In this document: piece after piece, positions 63,194-64,000 of the stretch
How the letters are laid out: every line of letters starts with the position of its first letter
How positions within the stretch are numbered: position 1 is the first letter of the stretch
Assembly: GCA_001661515.1 (NCBI GenBank)
Contig: LUVW01000021.1
Coordinates: 256,785 to 320,784, forward strand
Direction: 5' to 3'
DNA from: Capniomyces stellatus
Taxonomy: Eukaryota; Kickxellomycota; Harpellomycetes; Harpellales; Legeriomycetaceae
DNA: 64,000 nt
Notes under the pieces: model-generated
Told to the model about the DNA's origin: nothing
Databases searched by the model: none
What the model saw: the letters and a program-made list of their open reading frames with translations, nothing else
Position numbers and translations under genes: made by a program

Positions 63194-64000
63194 TTACTTG
63201 TACAATGATTGGAATGCTTTGGTTACTGTGCGCTGTAATTTTCTGTGAGCAGCAGAGATTTGTTCTTTTGTAGAACTGTTGTTGATGTCGAGCCATTCCA
63301 TTGATTCAGCAAGAGCGTTTTCAACGGCCTCTTTGTCGGCACGCTTAAGACGGGTTTCAATCTTGATGTCAGACATGTTGGATTCAACCTGCATCATGTA
63401 CTGCTCAAGATCTTGCTTGGCGCGGACGGCCTCCTCCTTCTTCTTGTCCTCATCAGCAAACTTCTCGGCATCCTTGACCATGCGTTCGATTTCGGCAGCA
63501 GAGAGATGTCCAGTGGAGTTGGAGATGGTGATGTCGGCGGTGCGGCCTGAGGCCTTGTCAACAGCGGTGACCTTGAGGATACCATCGGCATTCAAGTCGA
63601 AGGTGCACTCAAGTTCAGGAACGTTACGTGGAGCTGGGATGATTCCGTTCAACTCGAAGTTTCCGAGCAAGTTGTTGTCTTTGGTCATTGGACGTTCACC
63701 TTCGTAAATTGGGAACTGGACGGTGGTTTGACTGTCAACAGTGGTGGTGAAGACACGCTTCAAGATGGTTGGGATTGGGGTGTTACGTGGAACAACTACA
63801 CCCATGACACCACCTTGCATCTCAACACCAAGGGAGAGTGGGACAACATCAAGAAGCAAGAGATCTTGGGTCTTGGTTGGGTCAGCGGTGTTGGTCAAAA
63901 CGGCACCTTGGACGGCAGCTCCGTAGGCAACGGCCTCATCAGGGTTGATGGACTTGTTAAGCTCCTTTCCGTCAAAGAATTCTTCCAACAAACTTTGGAT
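63194..64000 (-). CDS. SSB: Ribosome-associated Hsp70, SSB type (3' part; 5' beyond window)
   Basis: SSB chaperones bind nascent chains at the ribosome exit. Only the C-terminal part is present; the frame is open through position 64000. Seen: the end of the ATPase domain ([17 protein letters not shown]), the linker [19 protein letters not shown], the substrate-binding domain ([39 protein letters not shown]) and the helical lid. It ends [14 protein letters not shown], with no EEVD tail and no GGMP linker, which excludes a canonical SSA protein. The short charged end resembles the SSB ending LKRVVTKAM. Codon use is noticeably more GC-rich than in neighbouring genes, as expected for high expression. 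An SSA-like protein that lost its tail is the alternative. Confidence 0.78.
   Translation of the reverse strand: MQSLLEEFFDGKELNKSINPDEAVAYGAAVQGAVLTNTADPTKTQDLLLLDVVPLSLGVEMQGGVMGVVVPRNTPIPTILKRVFTTTVDSQTTVQFPIYEGERPMTKDNNLLGNFELNGIIPAPRNVPELECTFDLNADGILKVTAVDKASGRTADITISNSTGHLSAAEIERMVKDAEKFADEDKKKEEAVRAKQDLEQYMMQVESNMSDIKIETRLKRADKEAVENALAESMEWLDINNSSTKEQISAAHRKLQRTVTKAFQSLYK

Noticed and set aside
63194..64000. Canonical cytosolic SSA Hsp70
   Set aside because: It lacks the EEVD tail and GGMP linker and ends like SSB proteins.

Overview
This window is a gene-sparse, AT-rich piece of a fungal nuclear genome. The evidence is spliceosomal introns, a RIM15-type kinase with PAS and receiver domains, an SSB-type ribosomal Hsp70, a MIC60 mitofilin, fungal-style long-chain acyl-CoA synthetases and a MIC60/ENTH/SSB cluster. 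Retention of cactin, XAP5 and a phocein-type MOB suggests an intron-retaining lineage, not a Saccharomyces-like yeast. Low GC and extreme simple-sequence expansion would suit an early-diverging fungus or an early-branching yeast. I cannot place it more precisely from sequence alone.

Layout. 1-8 kb: a Nudix CoA diphosphatase (+), then two tandem long-chain acyl-CoA synthetase genes (-) with identical three-exon structures. 8.8-9.2 kb: fragments of an unrecognised spliced gene (-). 11.4-27.0 kb: one 15.6-kb uninterrupted ORF for a giant RIM15-like kinase (+). 28-34.5 kb: mostly non-coding, with a small acidic protein (-) and the end of an unrecognised spliced gene (-). 34.6-36.4 kb: an orphan low-complexity protein (+). 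37.0-39.8 kb: two genes assembled here from short exons, a phocein/MOB4-like protein and an RNase P/MRP Rpp14-like subunit (both -). 40.3-41.0 kb: an EFM5-type lysine methyltransferase (+). 41.5-46.5 kb: XAP5/FAM50 (-) and cactin (+), head to head. 46.9-50.1 kb: an SREBP/TYE7-like bHLH factor (-) whose HLH loop carries a very long insert. 50-57 kb: a desert with a few weak spliced candidates. 57.4-62.1 kb: an epsinR/Ent3-like ENTH protein (-) and MIC60 (-). 63.2-64 kb: the 3' end of an SSB-type Hsp70 (-), running off the window.

The genes do not form an operon or an obvious pathway cluster. Themes are lipid/CoA metabolism (Nudix, two ACSLs, a sterol-type bHLH), RNA processing (Rpp14, XAP5, cactin), nutrient signalling (RIM15), trafficking and mitochondrial architecture (ENTH, MIC60), and translation (EFM5, SSB). 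I saw no CRISPR array, no convincing tRNA or rRNA, and no transposon. The strongest unusual signals are dipeptide-coding hexanucleotide expansions in many genes, the 5198-residue RIM15, the interrupted bHLH, a purine-to-pyrimidine gradient along long transcription units, and a near-exclusive TAG 3' splice site (21 of 23 introns placed by hand).
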